Positions 21,998-35,149 of a stretch of 64,000 nucleotides of DNA are shown in pieces. The stretch spans positions 25,565,886-25,629,885 of the forward strand of contig CM053800.1 in assembly GCA_028671895.1 (NCBI GenBank). Reading direction: 5' to 3'. How positions within the stretch are numbered: the stretch's first letter is position 1; the number at the start of each line of letters is the position of its first letter. The notes under the pieces were generated by a model. It worked only from the letters and a program-made list of their open reading frames with translations. It had not been told where the DNA came from and did not search any database. This stretch comes from Oenanthe sinensis. Its lineage: Eukaryota > Streptophyta > Magnoliopsida > Apiales > Apiaceae. A program made the position numbers and the translations under genes.

Positions 21998-24900
21998 TGT
22001 AACTCCCCCAAATCCGGGATCATGGATCTGGTCGTCACTGCGAAAATCCTCAATATAACATGACCTGTTTAACAGTTATAATTTCACCTATAGACATACA
22101 ACAACTGAAAAATACCTCTGTGACCCCAACTCTCAAGAATCTTTTAGGTTATAGGGCTAGAAACAAGAATCCCAAGTCAGATATCAATTATTACATTTCT
22201 CGACCAGTAAAATGACACTTGTGACTCCATCCATAAAGTTCCTCAAATTTAGATTTTTGAACCAATTTTCCAATTAGCACCAATTACTATAACCCTTCTC
22301 TGTTTACATAAATCTTATAAAACTAGTATAACTTCGATAAGAAGTATACTAGCTACCAATAATTTTCTAAAAAGATAATATTTATTACATATCAACTTAT
22401 AAATAATTCTTACACCAGATCTAAATACTCTGAACCAAATCCTCTTCATCCTGGCATCTTGCTTTCTGCTTCCGAACTATGCGGATAAGTCTCGTCAAGC
22501 TACCTTTCACTGTAGGGTTACAATTTGAAGTAATGCGATCCATCTGATCTAGCTGTTGTGTTTGGACAATTTTAAAACAAAGCAGGGGTGAGCTACTATA
22601 GCCCAGCAATAACTCCCGTCATAATAGCAGTTAAAATAATTTATGAAATTTTAACTCAATATAAAAGATAGTTTAGGAAACTAAAATTTATAATGCACCA
22701 CAAGTTTGAAAAGTAAGCAATTCTAGATATTGCTAAGCACACCACAAAAGTTCTCAAGCTCTCGTCACATTATCAGTAACTTACCACAATGACATCAGTT
22801 ACAGTGTTACTATTCATTTAAGAATCATTAAGAAAGAAGTTCAAGATATCGAGAAAAGAACAGTAAAGGTTCAACAGTTCCCATTAGCACTATTGGTAAC
22901 TTAACGCCTTAGCTTTCGTTATAGTGTAAGAACAGTGAAAGTTCAACAATTCTCATTAACACTATCTGTAACTTAGCACCTTGGCATTCGTTATAGTGTA
23001 AGAACAGTGAAAGTCTAACAATTCTCATTAACACCATGGAATTCTCAACACGATTTCTCAAATCTCATCAACACTATCGGTAACTCAGCACATAGGCTTT
23101 CATTACAGTGTTAATGTCAAATCCCAATTGGGAAGAATGGACTTTCATTGGAGTAATTATAGTGACAATGTAGGTCGGTGATCAGTCGCCCACACTTGCC
23201 TCTCCGAGGGACATCTCTGTTTTTCTACTCTTCTACTAGTAGTGGATGATCCGCCTTTTCTCTGACGTCACCCTGACCGCATTCGGGCCATAGTATACTT
23301 GATGGCATACCCGTCTGGCAGCTCTTACACTTTATATACATAATGCGCCGTGCAAGCACGTCGACTTTCTCTAGTACTCCAGTCCAATTGAATAATTTGT
23401 TTGGAAAGAAATTGAATTCAGTCCAAAAACACCTCTCATTCTCTTCTCAGATTTCAACACCAGAGGATTGATTAACTCCCAAAATTATGAGGAAGTAATC
23501 TTATATGCACATGTTGACTTATAGTCAAATAATCTCTTTTTGCTCAATTATTTCTCGCATCAGATCACACGACCAGGGAGTTGTTTTAAAATCACCAAAG
23601 TTCTCAAAATGATTATTGGATAAATAAATCATTTTTAGAATATTTTATATCCATTTTGGATAGCTCAAATAATTTTCTCAAAGGTCAAATAAGGATTTTC
23701 ATACTTTCTAACCTCTCATTAAATAATATTTAATTAATCAAATAATGTTAAATTAATTAAATACTTAATTAAACTCTAAAGATTTGATGGACGTTTAACA
23801 AAATATTTATTTAATATTTGATAATGTCCCAAATCTTTTCCGAAAAAAATTTCTCAAACTCTGTTTGACAAACTGTCAGAAACTCACACCCTTACTCCCG
23901 GTCAAAACTTCAGACACAAACTCGAAAACTCAACTCTTAGAACACTTCGCATTCTCTACTTATACACACTCTAACTTTATAAGATTCAGAGTTGATAAGT
24001 AAGCACAAGTAATCACAAGGTAATGAATAGTGAACAGTACAGACATATATGTATGTTTGTAAGAAAATATATTCCAAAACACAACAGAACCTTTTAATGA
24101 AGTAGTATTCACCAAAATGTAAAAAGATTCGAAAACTTGCCTTTGGTCCTTAGCAATGAAGCAGAAATTCTAATTAATTCTCCTTCAATCACAGTAGGTC
24201 CATATCTTCTCTCGTCACATGATGTCTCATTACTCCTACTTGATTATGTTCTAACATAACAAGATATATATCAGCTTGGTCTCATATCCCAAGCAAACAC
24301 AACTCAAATACACAATATTTATTAAAACCAAAATCAAACCAAACGAAGAAATCCCCCTTTGGGAAACTCACAACTTCTTATTACAACTATGCCCCAAAAG
24401 TATCACATTGTAGACTTTCATATCTCATAAGTCATCACGTATGTACATTTTATTATGGCATTAATCCCTCTAAATCCTCAATATTAACTCATATATAAAT
24501 GGCCATATTTTTTAAGCCATGATTCTCTATTTTACCATGTAACATTTCATTTATACGTCTTCTTAATTCTAAAGTTTATTGAACTTAAGTGAATGTATTT
24601 TCTGCAGCAAATTGGGCATGACCTATTCGTAAGTTGGACTATGCCTGGTATAAAAACACCTCAAATACAACCTCAAATCAATCTCAAAATATTCACCACA
24701 TATGCCAAGTCCAAATATGGCCATTAAAATTTGTACTAGATAGTTTTATTAACTCTTATTTTTCCCGATATTTCACCTTCTCGTGCTTACTTTAGCTATT
24801 CGCAAAACTGTCTTGTCAATGATTTTTAATCAAGTTTTATACACCCACATGTAGTCATGATACTCCTCAACAATTTTCGTTACTTGACCGACTCGAGACA

Positions 24901-26474
24901 AGTTCTCTATCTTGCTCGAAATCGTCTCCCAAAACGGTTGCTTCACCATTTCCTCATGTTCATTTCCCTTAACACCCTGTTTTCTAGCACTTTTAATAAA
25001 TTGGAAATTAATCCATTTGACATGATTTCTTTTCTGAGGTCTTCTATGACTGTCAAGGAATATCTCATAAAAGTTTCAGATTTTATTAAGCTACGTAGTT
25101 AGTCCAATCATAGCCTCAAAGTTGGATAAAAACAAAATTTCTATTTTCTGCGCTACCGTTACTAAATCGGCCATAACTTTTGACTCGTAACTCCGAATGA
25201 CGCAAAATTAGCGCGTAAATGATCTATATACTATCTACTATCCAGTCATCTCATCAAACTACTCAGACCAGTTGAAAAATATTCCCAGATTTTTCTGGAC
25301 AGTGGCAGCAGAAAGGGGAAGAAAAAAAATGGCATGGTTACGTTTGTAAACTCATTGTTTTCCATTTCTATTCTACTTCAATTCAACCAACAAGCAATCC
25401 CAAACTCCTCCTTCAATCACATACTACATCATACATCAATCCCAAGCCATTTAACTAGCAAAAGTTATGAACTAAGAGCTTATAATCAAATTAACAAACC
25501 ATGCATTTCTATGACTAACCAAGCTTAATCTATACTACCCATAGCATGTAGAAGCTATAACAATCATTAACCAAGCCAGAGGAACTCAAGAATCAAAGAA
25601 AATAAATTCTTATTTTCGGAGTTACTATTCATGTTCATCACACTTTGGATCATAACTAGAGATTTCATGGATGGAATGATGTAAGATTCAAGATTAAGCA
25701 AGAGGAGTTTACTACCTTCGATTTGAGCTATAGAACGCAATGAACAAGCAAGCCTATGGTTATCCCCCAAAAACGCAGCCCTTGCTCTTGAACAAATCAT
25801 GGTGAAAAGTGGTGTTGGTGATGAAGATGATGGCTAGGGAAGAACGGGTTCGAAGAGAGGTGAACAACGAAACCAAAATCAAGCGATTCCGACAATAATC
25901 GAGCAAGTTATGAGAAATCTCTCCCACATTTCTCTCTTCCTCTCTCTCAATCGGCACTTATGAAAATGAATGGGGTGTTGGCTGATTTTTCTCTTTTTAT
26001 GCGTCCCCTAGCTTTGTGCGGTAGTCGCGTAATTTCCCGACAACATTTTAATCTCTCGTTCTCGTACTTTATTCATCTGACAAACTTAAGTTTTAAAATA
26101 TCAAATTCTCATTTTATAATTCTATTATGAATCATTATTATTAAATTAAAAGCCCTTTAATTGTTTCGAGAATTTATGAAACAATTCTCCGGATAAATAC
26201 TATTCACTTACATCGTCTCTCAAACTCTGTTACGACTTTCACCCGGAGTCCAAATTTATTTTGTTAGACTAAAAATAATTATAAATCCTATATTTATTCC
26301 GTATGCTACCGTAACACCGATATGCATATTCTCGAATATCCCGTATATTAATAATACGGTCTCATATCTCAATTACCTTATAAAAATAAATCCATAAAAT
26401 CGTTTATTCATAAAATGAAAAATTTTATCCAAAATTCTTAATAATATCAAGTGTCAAAAATACGGGTTATTACA
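21998..26474 (-). repeat. Tekay-like 5' LTR (4,477 bp)
   Basis: Partner of 14797-19273 with the same total length and about 1.1% difference by eye. It is followed by the AAGAC duplication and resumed SIRE-1 pol. Confidence 0.92.
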
Positions 26475-26479
26475 AAGAC

Positions 26480-27158
26480 CATACTTCTTCAATAGATCTT
26501 TGATGTACTTGGTCTGGAAGATGATGATTCCATCTTTCCTTTGGCTTACTTGGAGTCCAAGAAAGTAATTCAGCTCTCTTATCATGCTCATTTCATACCT
26601 ACTCTGCATTAGCTTAGCAAATCTACTATACAACTGATCGTTAGTAGAACCAACTATAATGTCATCTACATATAGCTTTACTAATATCATGTTATTTTTA
26701 TGCATTTTATGAAACAGAGTCTTATCTATGACAATTCTAGTGAAACCATTTTCAAGTAAGAATATAGATAGAGTGCCATACCATGTCCGAGGTGCTTGCT
26801 TTAAGCCATAGAGTGTCTTGAAAAGGAATTATACAAAATCTGCAAATTGTGGATCTTCAAACCCTGGGGGTTATTCCACATACACTTCTTCTTCAAGCTC
26901 TCCATTCAGGAATGCACTCTTCACATCCATTTGATAGACTTTAAAGTTGAAATGTGCTGCGAATTCCAGAAACATCATGATAGCTTCAAGCCTTGCCACT
27001 GGTGCATATGTTTCATCATAATCTATTCCTTCCTCTTGGGAATAACCTTTAGCAACCAGTCTGGCTTTGTTCCTCGTAACAATGCCATCTTCATCCAGTT
27101 TATTTCTGAATACCCACTTTGTGCCAATTATAGACTTGTTCTTTGGTCTGGGTACCAA
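26480..27158 (-). pseudogene. pol: SIRE-1 reverse transcriptase
   Basis: Copia RT in two frames. 26871-27158 has GTKWVFRNKLDEDG, KARLVAKGYSQEEGIDY, ETYAPVARLEAI and VYQMDVKSAFLNGELEEEVY (first catalytic Asp). 26480-26705 has LVKLYVDDIIVG, the intact YVDD active-site box (about 26661-26672), then ELNYFLGLQVSQ and KYIKDLLKKYGL. Stops around 26800-26870 break the join. The reading is cut at 26479 by the Tekay insertion and continues at 14791. Confidence 0.82.
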
Positions 27159-27161
27159 CTT

Positions 27162-28690
27162 TCAAACTTTTGGTTTATGAAACTGATTGAGTTCTTCTTG
27201 CATAGCTATTACCCAATCTGGATCTTCCAATGCTTCTTCCACTTTCTTTGGCTCTATTTCATAGATAAAACTAGATAATAAACATTCATTCTGAGAAGTA
27301 CGTCTAGTTTGGACTCCAGCATCTGGATCTCCTAGAATCAACTCAAAGGGATGAGCTCTACTCCATACCCTGTGTCTAGGCAGATTTTCCCTAGAAGATT
27401 CAGCCTGATTATCATTAAAGTACTGAGTCCTTCTAGGAGATCTTTCTGTTGCTCCCCCTGAGCTGCTGCTTGGTTGAGACTGAGATTCTCTGCCACTACT
27501 AGTAGTTTCTGTGAATCTTCCATTGTTTCCACTACTAGGGTCAGAATCATCATTGTTGATAATCTCATTTGGTACTTGATTTTCTGTTGCAGCTTCATGT
27601 TCTACTACACTTTCTTCCGAGTTCATATTTTCAAACTCCAGAGTTTCAGTGTCGTCTGTTCTTTGTAGACTTGGGAGCTTGAGATCATCAAAAGTTACAT
27701 TCATGCTTTCAATGACCTTCTTATGATTAATCATATAAATCTTGTATGCGTTAGATTCCAGAGAGTAGCCAAGAAATATGCCTTCATGAGCCTTGGAATC
27801 GAACTTTCCTAGATGCTCATCATCTTTCAGTATAAAGCACTTTGCTCCAAGCACATGAAAATATTTCAGTGATGGTTTCTTGTTTTTCATTAACTCATAC
27901 AGATTCTTATCATGATCTTTATTTACCAGGGTACGATTCTGAGTGTTATAAGCTGTGTTGACTGCTTCAGCCCAGAAGTATAGAGGTAACTTAGCTTAAC
28001 TCAGCATTGTTCTTGCTGCTTCAACTAGAGTTTTGTTCTTCCTTTCTACCACTCCATTTTGTTGTGGAATTCTAGGCGCTGAGTGTTGTCTTGAAATCCC
28101 TTTCTCAATACAGAATTCATTCAGGGTTATATTCCTGAACTCTGTTCCATTGTCAGACCTAATTTTCCTGACAGACAAACCAGCTTCTAACTCTATCTTC
28201 TTTATATGATCAATGATTGTTTGAGGGGCTTCATCATTTGAGGCTAGAAACAATACCCATGTGTGCTTGGAGTAGTCGTCTATAATTACTAGTGCATATC
28301 TCTTCCTTGACATAGACATAACATTTAATGGACCAAATAAATCCATATGCAGAAGTTGCAGTGGTTCAGTAATGTCTGAAGAATCTTTGCTTCGGTGAGA
28401 TGCTTTCTTTGACTTCCCCTTTTCACATGCTTCACATAACCCTTCTTGACAGAATTCCATATCAGGTAAACCTCTAACCAATTCCTTCTTGACTAAAGAG
28501 TTCATTGACTTGAAGTTCAGGTGTGAAAGTTTTTTATGCCATAGCCAACTGTCCTCTGTTGAAACTTTGCTGTAAAAATATTAAACTTCACCTTTGCTTG
28601 CAGAGATAAGTCAGCTACAAAGAAATTCTCTTTTCTCACTCCTTGAAGAGCAAGCTTCACATCTTTCCTGTTTTGGATTGCATATCTTTA
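27162..28690 (-). pseudogene. pol: SIRE-1 integrase with pre-integrase domain
   Basis: The pre-integrase motif LWHKKLSHLNFKSMNSL precedes CEACEKGKSKKASH. The catalytic core shows MDLFGPL (Asp55 of the 28505-27996 frame), IRSDNGTEF (Asp118) and QQNGVVERKNKTL (Glu154), with the canonical 35-residue spacing between the last two. A TAA at 27996-27998 then interrupts. The C-terminal region (GAKCFILKDDEHLGKFDSKA, GIFLGYS) continues to 27162, ending in a Ser/Asn/Glu-rich linker toward RT. Confidence 0.85.
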
Positions 28691-29002
28691 TTTCGCATAA
28701 GTTACTTTGAAACCTTTGTCAATGAACTGACTGATACTTAGAAGGTTGTGCTTTAATCCCTCCAGAAGAGAGATATTTTCTATGATAACATTTCCAATTT
28801 CCAGATTGCCATATCCCGTTGTGAATCCCTTGTTATTATCTCCAAAGGTTACTATTGGGCCAGCTTTCTCAATCACATCTGATAGCAGGGCCCTATCACC
28901 GGTCATATGCCTTGAACAGCTGCTGTCGAGAATCCATATGACACGCTTGTTCTTTGCTATGCCCTGCAACCACAGATTGATTACTTTTTCTTTGGCACCC
29001 AA
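28688..29002 (-). pseudogene. pol: SIRE-1 aspartic protease, altered active site
   Basis: Protease cuts the Gag-Pol polyprotein. The frame has VIWILDSSCSRHMTGD, where copia protease normally has an Asp-Ser/Thr-Gly triad. Here the Gly is Ser (codon at about 28919-28921). Downstream TFGDNNKGFTTGYG and SLLEGLKHNLLSISQ are typical of the family. The frame overlaps the end of the gag reading by a few codons. Confidence 0.8.
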
Positions 29003-29901
29003 ATTTGATTGGGTCCAAGAGGCTTAGATAAGTAAACAGATTTACTTGCAGAAATTTTCTGGTCCTTGTCTTTCTCATCGACTGTGCTCTTGCCCTTTGG
29101 TTTAGCCTTGACAGGAGTGTCTTTAGGCTTAGGGACAGGATCTTCCTTCCTAGACTTAGGAGGACTATCAGTCTTTTCCCTAACATGTTTTTTATTCATG
29201 TTCACATATGTGTTCATGAAAGTACTAGATGATGTATTCATTAAGTTTATGTATGTGAACATGATGTTAAAAGCACATGGCATGCATCCTACTTTACGAT
29301 ATGGTTGATGATGGATAGACATGGCAGGCATGGCAGGCACATTAGGAGTTTCTTCTTTTACTACTTTTATCTTTTTGCATGTATGTGTAAGATGACCAGT
29401 AGAATTACAATTATTACAAACTTTTCTAATTACTTTAGGAGAATAGACATAATCATTTTTCTTGTTAACACATATCTTGCCCTTTTTGTTAGCTTTCATT
29501 TTTTCATTCTTGTTGCCTAAATTACCTTTAATCTGTTCCTTAGGTTCTGCAATTTTTACAGATTTCTTAGGTAACTCCTTTTTACTTACTTTATCTTTCT
29601 TTTGATCCTCAGTAAGAATTTCTTGTTTCATTAAAATATGTTCTTCATCTAGGGGTTCGAAGACAAACTTCTTGTATAGGGGATTAGCAACATTTTTTAA
29701 CACATGTGGAATATCTTGCTTCAGAGGACTTTCCTCAACAATTGATTCCACATGTCTTTTTCCTTCCTTTTTATCATAGTCAAATCCTATTCCTGTTTTC
29801 TGACCTATGACTTGTTTATCTATTGCCTCCTTAACAAGATTAACAGATTTCTTATAAGCCTGAAGTTTTAACTCTAACTCAGAAATTTTATTCCTAAGCA
29901 C
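28981..29901 (-). pseudogene. gag: SIRE-1 Gag C-terminal part with zinc knuckle
   Basis: Lys/Glu-rich helical start (KISELELKLQAYKKS), a GIGFDYDKKEG motif, then CNNCNSTGHLTHTC, a complete CX2CX4HX4C RNA-binding knuckle, and a basic Lys/Pro-rich stretch ending LSKPLGPNQIWVPKKK before protease. It is separated by stops from the N-terminal gag. Confidence 0.75.
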
Positions 29902-30210
29902 AGTTTCTACTTCCTAGTTGCATTTGTCTCTATTCTGTAGATATTCTATCTTCTGTTTCAGATCTTCTAAGTTAACACATGTAAGCTCTAGTTCTTCATT
30001 TCAAGCTTCTAGCATTTTATTCTTTAGAACTAGTTTAGCATTTTCTTCTTCAGATGCTAGCATGCTTGTGTGGATGTTAAACATTTCTACACTAAGATCT
30101 TCTACAGTTTTCTTATAATCAGAATTAGACATATCAACTGTGGAAAGAAATGATACTTTGGATGACTAAGTTGATGTCTCTGAAGAGTCTGCCATTAGTG
30201 CAACATTTCC

Positions 30211-31479
30211 TTATGTCTCATCTTCATCATAGTCTGAGTCATCCCAGCTCTTTCCCTCGGCTATATAAGCTCTGCCCTGATCCTTCTTTACCAGAGCATC
30301 ATACTTTTGCTTAAGTTCATCATACGACTCCTTTCTTTCTTTTCCTTGCTGAGGCTTCCGGCATTCTGTAGCAAAATGCCCGGGTTCATCACAGTTATAG
30401 CACTTGAAATTACTGCGATCTACCATCCCCATCTTATAACCTCCTTTGCTATAAGACCTTGAAGACGAACCACCTCGGTTGCTGTTTCTGAAACTGAAAC
30501 CACTATTACTTGAGTTACTCTTGAATTTGTACTTAGGGTTCCTCCTAAACATGAGGTTCTTGAACTTTCCTGCCATATAGGTCATTGTCTTGTTTTCCAA
30601 TTGTTCAAGTTCTTCCATTGAGTAGAAGTCATCTTCATCACCTGCTTGAGCATTCTCTAAAATTTCAGCTTCTAAAATCTCTTCTTCCTCAACAACTGGC
30701 TTTACTGTGCTGGTCTCTATGACAGCAAAATCCTTGGCTACAAGTGTTGTAGTCTTCAATAGTGTTGTATTCTTGTTGTCCACTGTACCTGACCCATAAA
30801 TGATTTGTCTCCGCTCTTGCTCCATTTCATGAGTCTTGAGCTTCCCATATAGAATTTCAATGGACATGTCATTTATGTCACTCCTCTCTCTGATGGCAGA
30901 GATTTTGTGTTCCAGGTGTGCTGGTAGTGTCAACATGAATTTTTTGTTGATCTCCCTACGTGAATAGGCCTTCCCATGCAGTGATAAGTCATTCAATAAC
31001 TTGTTGTATCTCTCAAAGACTTGAGTGATACTTTCTCCTGGTAGTGACTTGAATTCTTCATACTGGGATGTAAGAATATCCAGCCTGTTCTCCTTCACTT
31101 CTGATGTACCTTCCATTAGCATATCAATCTTATACCACATTTATTTGGCACTGGTGCAATTAATCACTTGATTCAGTATTATAGTGTCTAGTGAATCCAT
31201 TAGGATACATTAAAGATGATTATCCCATGCAACTCGATCTTTGTCAGTGTTAGTGTACTCTGAAGGCTCCTTTGGGGTATATATTTGAGGAATCCGTTCG
31301 CCGTCATCTGAGACTGTTTCTGGTGTCAGCTTCTGAGGTACATAGGGTCCATTTTCTAAAATTCCCATTTATTGAGAATTAGCTAATTTAATGAAAGTGG
31401 ACATCTTCTTCTTCCATAAAATGTATTCATTTTTATTAAAGGCTGGGATTTTGATGCTACTAAGTTTTTGGGTACTCAT
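30211..31479 (-). pseudogene. gag: SIRE-1 Gag N-terminal and core, with in-frame stops
   Basis: Start MSTQKL at 31479, near the PBS. The frame is broken by TAA stops in about the first 115 codons (after NSQ, after DNHL and after TSAK). It is then open from 31140: SLPGESITQVFERYNKLLND (copia Gag core), an acidic linker, a basic Arg/Ser/Gly stretch and the knuckle CYNCDEPGHFATEC. It stops after DYDEDET. The interval 29902-30210 continues the same protein (coiled coil) with further stops. Confidence 0.8.
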
Positions 31480-31752
31480 GGTTGTGAAGAATTTTAAATC
31501 TCAAGAAATAATTAATTTCTTAAAAATAAAAATCAATTCGAATAAAAATTAAATTTTGGTAAATAAAATTTTAATTCGAATTCTTGATGATTGATAGTCT
31601 TCTAAAAAAATAGTGAACTTAAAATCTTTGAAAAATTCGAAATTGAATTTTCTTTAATAATAAAGAAATTTCAATATAAATTTTTCTAGATCTAAAAGTG
31701 CACTTTTTCGAAAAACTATTTTTGGATCTTGATTTGTAACTTCAATCAACAA

Positions 31753-31764
31753 GCTTTGATACCA
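31753..31764 (-). promoter_or_regulatory. Primer binding site of SIRE-1
   Basis: The minus strand reads TGGTATCAAAGC, one mismatch from the tRNA-iMet complement, 2 nt from the LTR start at 31767. Confidence 0.8.
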
Positions 31765-31950
31765 ATTGTTAGGTCCAAAATCATCATAGAAGGGGGGGTT
31801 GAATATGATGTGGTAGATTTTTCGTTAAATTGCGGATTAAGTGTTTGCGTTCTTGAGATATTAAAAATGGCAGTTAATGAAACACAAAGATTCGGGGAAA
31901 TAACAATGTATTATTAAATCCATGAGGTGCTACACTTCTAATCAAATGAT

Positions 31951-33493
31951 TGTAGGGTTTCATGACACAAACGCAGCAGAATAAACGCGAAAAATAAATC
32001 AAAATAGCGAAACCCTCCACAGGATCCATGCGAAAACAAAAGATTTAATTCGGAGATAAAGAATAAATACCTTTAGAAGCTTTAACAGTTCATTAATGGA
32101 AGATTAATGGAGGTCCAAAGCTTGTTTAATCACCACGTATCCCGCTCTCGCGATCTACGCTCTACGGTATCCACACGAACACTTTTCATGAAGGATTGAT
32201 GTGTACTAGCACCCGAAAACTTCTTCTCTCTCTATCTTCCTCCTCTCTCAGAGCGGCTAGGGTTTTTGTAAAATCTCTCTTTTATTAAATCAGCCCATAA
32301 AGAGATTATATAGAGAGAGGAATAAGTTTTCTAATTATAATCCAATTATAATTAATACTAATCCAAAATTCTAAATTATTTAATTAAGTCTCACTTAATT
32401 AATTAATTATTAATTTTGGAGTTAGTTTAAGTAATTTATTTATTCTATTTATATAATTAATTAAGTCATACTTAATTAATATCATAAATAAAATATATTA
32501 CTTATTTAATTTAAATTCATAATTTAAATTATTTCTCCTTCAAGCGTTCTTTGTGTGTGACCCTGTAGGTTATTATTACGTTGGCAATAATTTTAATATC
32601 TAATTAAAATTGTAAACAATGAGCGGCATCTAGTAATACATCATTGCTACCCAAGTAATAATAATAAATCGGTGATTCGATTAAGCCTTTCGTGAATAAT
32701 GTTCCATGTAATATAATCCCTTTAATCTTGATATTATAGATTAAACTCAAGGCATGTCTCGTGTCATCCTCTTCATAATTTAATCTTTATTTTCTTGATC
32801 GATGAGTAGACTATTAAAATTAAATCAATATTTGAGCACGGCCGTGCATTTCATAGTCTCACTCAAACAAGAGGCCAATAATATCACTCCTAAAATTAGG
32901 AGGATTAAATCCCATCTAGATCATTCATATTTCTCATACGATTCATAATATACCCAATGTCCACTTTTATCATCACCCGGTCAAAGGTAACTTTTAATGT
33001 AATCAAAGTATATTAATTCCCGTATAGAAATATAATGATTTCAGGTCTAAGGATCATTACACCATTATCACAGTGAGAATTACTTATGACACTTACTTAA
33101 CATGTAGAATCTCACGGCGGGTCATTCCAGTGCCATGCATTGAGACATGCACTTATGTTCTTGACTTTAGTATCCCCATACCTATGACCAATGAGATGTG
33201 GTCATCTGTCAAGAAACATACTAGTCTTTGTGCATTATTATTGTCCTTAAATAATAATACTCGACTAGGGAATTTTAGGAATAAGATACTATTCATATAA
33301 TCTCATTTTTAAGTCACATACTTAAAGATATATAATACGTATCAAAATTCCAAGGACATTTATTATGCTTTCAATTTATTACGCAGTAAATAAAACATAA
33401 TAAATAAATAATAATCAATAAAACATAATCCTTAATAATAAATATTTTCCTTAAAATATAAAAAGTATTGTCTCTAGAGCACAATTACTAACA
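31951..33493 (-). repeat. Element A 3' LTR (1,543 bp)
   Basis: Limits TGTAGGGTTTC..ACTAACA. A likely TATA box (minus strand TATATAA, 32307-32313) lies about 350 bp from the left end. ORFs inside recur in the other LTR and are not genes. Confidence 0.92.
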
Positions 33494-33508
33494 ATCTCCC
33501 ACTTGCAC
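33494..33508 (-). other. Polypurine tract of element A
   Basis: The minus strand reads AAGTGGGAGAT directly before the 3' LTR, identical to that of element B. Confidence 0.8.
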
Positions 33509-34340
33509 TAGAGCCAATTACCCAAGTATCCAATACTCATGGAACTAGTGTGACTTTCGTGCTTCTGCTGCGACAAAGCCTTAGTTAGTGTGTCTGCAAT
33601 ATTATTATTAGTATACACTTTACATATATGTATATCTCCTTGATCATTAATCTCATTAATTAGGTGATATCTCCTAAGTACATGCCCAAACAGCCTCCTT
33701 GGCTGCTTCACAAGCATCAATATACTCAGGTTCTATTGTAAAATCAACAATTGTCTTTGCTGTGAACCATTCCAGCATACAACATCTCAATAAAACACAA
33801 AGCCAGACAGAAACATTAAATTATCGTTATCTGTCTAGAAACCAGTATCACTGAAACCTCTTACATCTAGCTTCACATCTCCTCCATATAACAAGAATGA
33901 ATCTTTAGTCCTCTTTAAGTACTTAAGAATATTCTTGACTGTCATCCAGTGACCTTCACCTGGATTAGATCGGTATCTACTCATCATGGTTAAAGCATAC
34001 GAGACATCAGGACAAGTACATATCATTGCATACATTATAAAACCAATTGCTGACGCATATGGAATTTTACTCATGCATTCCCTATCATCCAATGATTTAG
34101 GACAAATTTTATTTTGAGATCACTATCCCATGAGACATTGGGACATATCCATTTTAGTCTCTTTTCATTTGAAATCGATGCAAAACTTTGTCAATGTATG
34201 TACTCTAAATTAGGCCGATCAATCACCTTGATCTATCTCTATAGATCTCGATCCCTAATATATATGTCACATCGCCTAAGTCTTTCATTGAGAAATTATT
34301 TCTCAACCAAGTCTTCACAGTCTGTAGAGAAGGAATGTCA
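33508..34340 (-). pseudogene. pol: Element A RNase H and RT end, broken
   Basis: Fragments readable in several frames: RMSKIPYASAIGFIMYAM, SRYRSNPGEGHW and ILKYLKRTKDSFL (34092-33835), then RRYHLINEINDQGDIHICK and NIADTLTKALSQ (33720-33508). These match element B RNase H piece by piece, but a middle section carrying the catalytic Glu block is lost or shifted. Confidence 0.75.
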
Positions 34341-34374
34341 TTCCCTATTAGTAATATATCATCAACATATAATA

Positions 34375-35060
34375 CTAGGAATGCCACATGACTCCCACTA
34401 AACTTCTTGTAAACACAAGTTTCATCTTCATTCTGAATAAAGTCAAACTCTTTTTGACTGTTTCATGAAAACAAATGTTCCATCTCCTCGAGGCCTGCTT
34501 TAATCCATAAATGGATCGACGCAACTTACATACATTTCCAGCATCCTTTAGATCAACAAAACCCTTAGGGTGTGTCATGTACACATCCATATCTTCTTCA
34601 AGGCTCTCATTTAAGAAAGCGGTTTTGACATCCATTTGCCAGATTTCATAGTCATAGTAAGCAGCTATAGCAAGCAAAATCCTGATGGACATGACCATAA
34701 CAACTGGTGAAAAGGTCTCATCATAGTCAATACCATGAATTTTCTTGAAACCTTTTGCCACCAATCGTGCCTTATAGGTCTGTACATTAGCATCCATGTC
34801 GGTCTTCTTCTTGAAAACCCACTTGCACCCTATAGGTTTTACCCCTTCAGGTGGATCAACCAAAGTCCATACTTGATTAGTATACATGGATTCCATCTCA
34901 GATTTAATGGCATCCAGCCATCTCTTAGAATCTGGAGTGTTTATAGTATCTAGGTAGGTGAGAGGCTCATCTTCATCCACAAGCATCACATCACCATCTT
35001 GAGTCAAGAGAAATCCATATTATCTCTCGGGCTCATGGCGAATCCTACTAAACCTACGAA
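34375..35060 (-). pseudogene. pol: Element A reverse transcriptase, broken
   Basis: The open stretch from 35007 has GCKWVFKKKTDMD, KARLVAKGFKKIHGIDYDET, WQMDVKTAFLNESLEED and KLRRSIYGLKQASRRWN. It then shifts frame before the YVDD region. A stop sits in the preceding EPER.YGFLL motif. It aligns with element B RT at roughly 85% nucleotide identity by eye. Confidence 0.8.
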
Positions 35061-35149
35061 CACCTGTGTTTCTTGAGCAGTATTATTTTTCTTGTACATT
35101 CTACTCAGGTTCCTCCACTGGTTCAACGTTATCATGTGGGTCTCAAACT

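Larger units (their letters stand above)
14797..26474 (-). mobile_element. Ty3/gypsy chromovirus (Tekay/Del-like), structurally complete but coding-deficient
   Basis: An 11,678-bp insertion flanked by AAGAC duplications (14792-14796 and 26475-26479) within SIRE-1 pol. Both LTRs are 4,477 bp and start TGTAAC.. and end TTACA. The internal region is only 2,724 bp, with PBS, gag, protease/RT edge, RNase H, chromodomain and PPT remnants in gypsy order. RT core and most integrase are missing. The chromodomain and very long LTRs point to Tekay/Del. By eye the LTRs differ at about 48 positions plus two 1-base indels (about 1.1%). Confidence 0.9.

Noticed and set aside
33073..33300. 75-codon plus-strand ORF repeated at 40285-40512
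   Set aside because: Part of the element A LTRs and antisense to the element, with no domain.
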